Source: a virus. From it: a stretch of 24,333 nt of DNA. The notes under the pieces are model-generated. The model made no database searches, was not told where the DNA came from, and saw only the letters and a list, made by a program, of their open reading frames with translations. A program made the position numbers and the translations under genes. Shown here one piece after another: positions 19,931-24,333 of this stretch (its first letter is position 1; each line of letters begins with the position of its first letter). Location: positions 1-24,333 of IMG/VR virus record IMGVR_UViG_3300034523_000103; one strand, 5' to 3'.

Positions 19931-19957
19931 AGCCTCGCCAAGTGCGGGGCTTTTTTT
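19931..19957 (+). terminator. intrinsic terminator before the second chaperone-like gene
   Basis: AGCCTCGC (19931-19938) and GCGGGGCT (19944-19951) pair over 8 bp with one T-G around CAAGT, and a run of seven T ends at 19957. Confidence 0.88.
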
Positions 19958-19972
19958 CGACTGGAGAAAAGT

Positions 19973-20371
19973 ATGCGGCCCCAAGATTTCTATGTGAGGC
20001 AGAGGGCGGAAGAGGGGCGGCGCGTCGATCTATCAAATCCTGACGGAACACCTAGTGGCCACTGGATGGTTATCAGGTCTGTTCTCTCAATCCAGTACGA
20101 AGAAGCATTCAAGCAGATCAGCCGTGCCGCGCTAGACGAGGTCACGCAGATCGCAAGCGCTGGAGACGGGGCGGCAATGACGCTGATGACCAAGACGCTC
20201 GCGCGAAGCCGTAAGGCCCGGCTCGTCGCATCTCTCATCGCCGACTGGTCGCTTGATTGCGACTGCTCAGAGCAAGAAAAAACCCGACTCCTTGTAAGCG
20301 CCCCGCGACTACGGCGCCAGATCGAGCGCGTCAGTGAAACAATATTCGTAGCTGGAGCCGGTCATGACTGA
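19973..20371 (+). CDS. second tail-assembly-chaperone-like protein
   Basis: A 132-aa product from ATG 19973, with CTGGAG upstream. Its plan parallels the gpG-like protein at 13178. It has DFYVRQRAEEGRRVDLSNPDGTPSGHW at the start (compare FFTLGALEKGKKLPLTLPDG), a helical middle, LVASLIADWSLDCD (compare ALAFDWSLPVP), and APRLRRQIERVSETIFV near the end (compare NDVERLASDRARFFA). The N-terminal RAEEGRRVDLSNPDG style is seen in chaperone-like proteins of other phages. It overlaps the tape measure start by eight bases, the proper position for a chaperone. No slippery heptamer is evident near its end. It may be an alternative or captured chaperone, or a tail adaptor. Confidence 0.6.
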   Translation: MRPQDFYVRQRAEEGRRVDLSNPDGTPSGHWMVIRSVLSIQYEEAFKQISRAALDEVTQIASAGDGAAMTLMTKTLARSRKARLVASLIADWSLDCDCSEQEKTRLLVSAPRLRRQIERVSETIFVAGAGHD

Positions 20372-23300
20372 ATACGCAAAGCTGGTTATCTCGGTAGACA
20401 GCACCCAGGCAAAGAAGGCAGACAATGATCTAGGGGCGCTCGACAAAAGCGCGTCACGCCTCACGTCCGGCCTTGGCAAGATGATTGCCCCGCTGGTTTC
20501 TGTCGCCGCTGCTATGGCCGCGCTGAATAAAGCATCCGACGTTCAGCGTCAGTTCGACGTGCTCAATGCTGGCCTTATCACTGCCACCGGGAGCAGCGAG
20601 AAGGCAGCCAGCGCTTTTAAGGCTCTGCAAGAATTTGCTCAAAAAACACCGTATGACTTGAATCAGGCGGTCAAAGGCTTCACGCAACTGGTAAACCTTG
20701 GCCTGACCCCGTCAGAAAAGGCCTTGATGTCCTACGGCAACACTGCATCGGCCATGGGTAAAGACCTCAATCAAATGATTGAGGCGGTCGCTGACGCAGC
20801 AACAGGCGAGTTTGAGCGCCTGAAAGAATTCGGTATTAAGGCCAAAGTAAGCGGCGACCAGGTATCGCTCATTTTCCAGGGCGTGACGACGAAGGTCGGC
20901 AATAACGCAAAGGAAATTGAAAGTTTTCTTATCAAGCTGGGAGAGACAAAGTTCGGCGACGCCATGTCGCTGCGGATGGCGACACTAGACGGAGCTGTAT
21001 CCAACCTTGGCGACACCTGGGAAAACACCTTTCGTCTTGTAAATGACGCCGGGCTTGGCGATGTAATGAGAGAGTCCGTCAATGACGCTGCGGAAGCGCT
21101 TGGTGAACTCAATAACATGCTCGCATCCGGGGAGATGGAAGGCTACCTGGAGGCCTCGTCTATCGCATGGTCTGAATGGGCGATTGACATAACGGAATCG
21201 ATCCGCCAAGTAAGTGTTTTCCTTGATGGCACATGGGACGAGTGGGGCGAAGGTGCAAAAGACGCATCGAAGGGTATGTACCTTGGATTCAAGGAGTTCC
21301 CTGCCGAGATTCGCGCCTATTTCCAAGAGGCCGCTGTAGAGGCCATTTCCTTTGTTGATCGCCTGGTTGCTCAGGGCGCGTACGCGAAAGACGCCATTGC
21401 CGCAATATTCGATAACACCACGCTGGATGACGCACGCAAGAAGTATGACGCGACGGTGACCGTGTCGAACCAAGTCCGTCAGGACATGATTGATGACATC
21501 TCACAAGAAAAAGACGCGACGATCAACGCAGTAAACGAAAAGATCGAGTCATCGAAAGGGCTTCGCCACGAATACGACCTTCAGCAAAAGGCCGCCAAAG
21601 CCTTAACCGCTGATCGCCTAGCGCAGTACAAAACCAAGGGTGACGGCTCCAGCGCCTCATCTTCTTCGGCAGTCGAAAAGGCAGCAAAGGCAGCTCAGTC
21701 GCTTGTCGCCACCCAGGCAAAAGCGGAAAAGTCATTCCTTGCGACCACAGCAATAGTTGTCAGCTCCACCAACGCCATGGCCGACGCCTACCTCTCCGGC
21801 GCCGACAACGTGCGTGAGCTGACGATCCAGCAAAAGATCGAAGAGGAGTTGCTCAAGACTGGTGCGGGCGCGCGGGACGCTGTCACTGCGGCAGTGAACC
21901 GCGAAGCCGATGCGAAAGATCGCTTGGACATCAATCAGTACATTGCCAACCTTCGCGTGGAGAATGCCAGTACGGTCGCCCAGGCCGCTGCAACCCTTCA
22001 AGGCAGAGACGCCCTTGAGTCATTCAACATCACCAAGGCGATGACGGTTGCGCTGGCCGGGAGAAACATTGAGGTTGGCAGCAAGGAATACCAACTGCTG
22101 CTGGACCAGACCAAAGCACAGCTTGACGCCAACAAGGCGCTGGAGCAGGCCAACTCTATTGAAGGGATCGTTGACCGGCTGAATCCGCAGGTAAAGCTCC
22201 TGCGCGATTACACGAAAGAGCAGAAAGCGCTCAACGCCGCCATCGCTTCAGGCATCGGGGATACGGCTTTATACCAAGATACTTTGGCAAAGCTTGCCCT
22301 TGAATATGAGCAAAACAAAAACGCCGCGACCGCTTGGGGTCAGTTCACCGAAGGCGCAGTTGATCGGGTAGATAGCGCATTCGCCGATGCGTGGAAGAAC
22401 ATCGGCGATGGTTTCAACGGATTTGCTACCAGCCTTAAGGATGGCTTCAAGCAGCTGCTTGCCGAGCTGGCGCACATGGCGATCACCAAGCCGATCATCA
22501 TGCAAATTGGTGCATCGCTTGGGGTTGGCGGTCTGTCTGCGCAGTCATCCGGGTTGTTCGGTGGCTCGAGCGGTGGCGGCACTGATATTTTCTCGTTGGC
22601 GAAGGGCGCCAATCAGCTCTACAGCGTTGCCAACAGCGGCTTCGGGCAGGCTATTTCGTCCGGCTGGGCCTCTGGTGACGGACTGTTTGGTGGTCTGCAA
22701 AACGCGTTCAGCGGTGGCTATGGTTATGTTGGCAGTGCACTGGGGTTTGGCTCTGGTGCTGCAGGTGCCGCCGCGTCTTCTGGGCTTGCCCAGGGAGCAG
22801 CCGCATACGGTAGTCAGTTCGGTACAGGCATTGGTACTGTTTCGTTCCCAGGTGCCGCGAGTGGTGCAGCTGGCGGCGCGGCAAGCGGTGCAGCAAGTGC
22901 CGGCCTCAGTGGCCTGGGTGCTGCGGGCTATGGGATTGGTGGTGCGCTGTATGGTTATTCACAAGCGGGGCTGAAAGGCGCTGCCACGGGAGCCGCCGGG
23001 GCCGTTGGCGGAGCCTATGCTGGTGCCGCTATCGGTTCTGTTGTTCCTATTATTGGCACCGCTATTGGTGCGGCAATAGGCGCTGTGCTGGGCGGGGTTG
23101 TTGGTGGATCACTGTTCGGCGGTGACTGGCAAACCAAGGATCAAGGCCTCTCGCTGGGTGTCGAAAACGGCGATTTCGCGGGCCAGCAGTTCGAGTACCA
23201 GAAGAAGAAAGGCGGGTTGTTCGGCAAGAACAAGAAACGCACCCGGCTGTCTGCGCTCGACCCTCAAATGCAGTCAGCTCTCGATGCAACGTATGACGCT

Positions 23301-24333
23301 ACTGAAGGATCTGTGCTTTCGTTGTTTGATCGACTTAATGTCGAGCTTAACGATGGCGTCCTCGATGGGCTGAATGTTGCTTCAACCAAGATCAGCACCA
23401 AGGACAAGACGGCTGAGCAGATCCAGGAGGAAATCGCCAAGTGGTTTGGTGGTGTGGCGGATTCGATGGTTTCCGCTGTGGATGCGGCAACCGGTGCAGG
23501 CCTCGGCGGCTTCAACTTCGAGAGCCTGACGACGTTCGTCAATAACCTGTACTCCGTCAACGACGTGTTGAAAAACCTGAATGTCGGGCTTTTCGATCTC
23601 AACGTTAACGGCGGGTACATGGCGCAGAGCCTGTCGGCCATGGCGGGCGGTCTTGAGGCTCTCACCACCAGCGCAAGCACCTACTACGACAACTTCTTCA
23701 CGGAGACGGAGAAGGCTGACGATACGCTTGGGGCTGTCCGCAAGCAGTTCGAAGCCATCAACATGACGCTTCCAGCCAGCCGCCAGGGCTATCGGGACAT
23801 CATTGAAGCGCTGGACGTGACCACTGAATCTGGGCGGGCGATGTTCGTCACGCTGACCGCACTGGCTGGCAATGCCGACGCGGCGTATACGATTCTGGAA
23901 CAGCGCCTGAATCAGGGCGTTACAGACAGCTTCTCGGGCGTACAACGCTCCATTGCAGCCCAGCAAAAGGCCGCAACGTCCGCTTATAACGCGACCAACA
24001 CCTCGCTCAGTGACATGGTCAGCACCGTGACGGAAAGCGTCAACGGCCTGAAGTCTGTCAGCACCAGCTTGAGCTCGGCCCTCAAGGCGTTGCGCGGCGA
24101 TTCGGATGACGCCGTGAAGATGCTGCGTGCGCAGGCGCAAGCGACGCTGCAAAGCGCATTGGCCACCGCTCGTTCCGGTAAGTCGCTGTCTGGCTTCACC
24201 GGCTTGGAGGATGCGCTCGACACCGTCAGCAACAACAACACTGACCTGTACGGTTCCATGGAGGACTTCGCACGGGACCAGGGTCGTACTGCCAACGTAG
24301 TGGCCGAGCTGAATGCCATCAACGGCAAGCAGC
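20364..24333 (+). CDS. tape measure protein, 5' part (truncated by the window)
   Basis: It starts at ATG 20364, with GGAG at 20354-20357, and stays open to the window edge, at least 1323 codons. The N-terminal 240 residues (VQRQFDVLNAGLITATGSSE, FAQKTPYDLNQAVKGFTQLV, EAVADAATGEFERLKEFGIKAK) are typical of phage tail tape measure proteins. Residues about 250-720 are mainly helical and coiled coil. Residues about 730-920 are Gly/Ala-rich, ending in a hydrophobic glycine-zipper stretch (about 872-918, with GSVVPIIGTAIGAAIGAVLG). This may insert in the host membrane during DNA entry. The protein sets tail length and is ejected with the DNA. Its length implies a tail of roughly 200 nm or more by the usual 1.5 Å per residue rule. 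Confidence 0.92.
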   Translation, partial: MTEYAKLVISVDSTQAKKADNDLGALDKSASRLTSGLGKMIAPLVSVAAAMAALNKASDVQRQFDVLNAGLITATGSSEKAASAFKALQEFAQKTPYDLNQAVKGFTQLVNLGLTPSEKALMSYGNTASAMGKDLNQMIEAVADAATGEFERLKEFGIKAKVSGDQVSLIFQGVTTKVGNNAKEIESFLIKLGETKFGDAMSLRMATLDGAVSNLGDTWENTFRLVNDAGLGDVMRESVNDAAEALGELNNMLASGEMEGYLEASSIAWSEWAIDITESIRQVSVFLDGTWDEWGEGAKDASKGMYLGFKEFPAEIRAYFQEAAVEAISFVDRLVAQGAYAKDAIAAIFDNTTLDDARKKYDATVTVSNQVRQDMIDDISQEKDATINAVNEKIESSKGLRHEYDLQQKAAKALTADRLAQYKTKGDGSSASSSSAVEKAAKAAQSLVATQAKAEKSFLATTAIVVSSTNAMADAYLSGADNVRELTIQQKIEEELLKTGAGARDAVTAAVNREADAKDRLDINQYIANLRVENASTVAQAAATLQGRDALESFNITKAMTVALAGRNIEVGSKEYQLLLDQTKAQLDANKALEQANSIEGIVDRLNPQVKLLRDYTKEQKALNAAIASGIGDTALYQDTLAKLALEYEQNKNAATAWGQFTEGAVDRVDSAFADAWKNIGDGFNGFATSLKDGFKQLLAELAHMAITKPIIMQIGASLGVGGLSAQSSGLFGGSSGGGTDIFSLAKGANQLYSVANSGFGQAISSGWASGDGLFGGLQNAFSGGYGYVGSALGFGSGAAGAAASSGLAQGAAAYGSQFGTGIGTVSFPGAASGAAGGAASGAASAGLSGLGAAGYGIGGALYGYSQAGLKGAATGAAGAVGGAYAGAAIGSVVPIIGTAIGAAIGAVLGGVVGGSLFGGDWQTKDQGLSLGVENGDFAGQQFEYQKKKGGLFGKNKKRTRLSALDPQMQSALDATYDATEGSVLSLFDRLNVELNDGVLDGLNVASTKISTKDKTAEQIQEEIAKWFGGVADSMVSAVDAATGAGLGGFNFESLTTFVNNLYSVNDVLKNLNVGLFDLNVNGGYMAQSLSAMAGGLEALTTSASTYYDNFFTETEKADDTLGAVRKQFEAINMTLPASRQGYRDIIEALDVTTESGRAMFVTLTALAGNADAAYTILEQRLNQGVTDSFSGVQRSIAAQQKAATSAYNATNTSLSDMVSTVTESVNGLKSVSTSLSSALKALRGDSDDAVKMLRAQAQATLQSALATARSGKSLSGFTGLEDALDTVSNNNTDLYGSMEDFARDQGRTANVVAELNAINGKQ

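Noticed and set aside
1-24333. CRISPR arrays, insertion sequences, integrase or attachment sites
   Set aside because: No regularly spaced repeats, transposase or integrase motifs, or duplicated tRNA ends were seen in the window.

Overview
The window is the late structural region of a tailed, long-tailed (siphovirus-type) phage or prophage, most likely of a Pseudomonas-like Gammaproteobacterium. That host call rests on high GC, on protein styles familiar from Pseudomonas prophages (DUF2280 small terminase, DUF4055 portal, Gp13-like capsid) and on GC-rich inter-gene terminators. It is an inference; no bacterial chromosomal gene is visible.

Layout. Positions 1-640 hold a terminator tail, a small phage ORF, a compact tRNA-Gly(UCC)-like gene and a terminator. 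Two small membrane proteins (holin or holin-like, 638-1314), an HExxH phage metallopeptidase and the terminase subunits follow (2022-4704). Next come the head genes: portal, Mu F-like minor head protein, a Gp49-like protein with a C-terminal helical hairpin, scaffold and major capsid. A free-standing HNH-AP2 endonuclease sits behind the capsid gene. The connector and tail genes follow: a small ORF, adaptor, head-closure, neck, tail terminator, tail tube, and a tail assembly chaperone with a -1 frameshift at TTTTTTC. The tape measure gene (from 20364) runs off the right edge.

The large terminase gene carries a 306-residue intein placed exactly in the nuclease motif. Nested inside it, in another reading frame and with its own Shine-Dalgarno, is a complete HNH homing endonuclease. 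The terminase frame stays open throughout and resumes with an intact C-terminal splice block.

Between the chaperone and the tape measure lies a roughly 6 kb accessory island (13915-19960). It looks like two tandem versions of the phage P22 immI bipartite immunity region. Module A is a double-HTH repressor (minus), an Arc-like protein, a BRO-N antirepressor, a Rha-family protein and a small ORF. Module B is an Mnt-like RHH protein (minus), an Arc-like protein and a BRO-N antirepressor. In both modules the arc start and ant start are exactly 239 bp apart. Both also have, on the minus strand, a matching extended -10 promoter inside the ant start and a terminator just after arc. This is the architecture of the P22 sar antisense RNA. 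Module B is bracketed by an imperfect 28-bp direct repeat. A DUF2513 gene and a zinc-ribbon membrane protein, each with its own promoter and terminator, complete the island. A second chaperone-like gene then precedes the tape measure.

Almost every junction between late transcription blocks has the form terminator, then Shine-Dalgarno, then start. Late expression therefore probably depends on antitermination, with moron-type genes able to be transcribed on their own in the lysogen.
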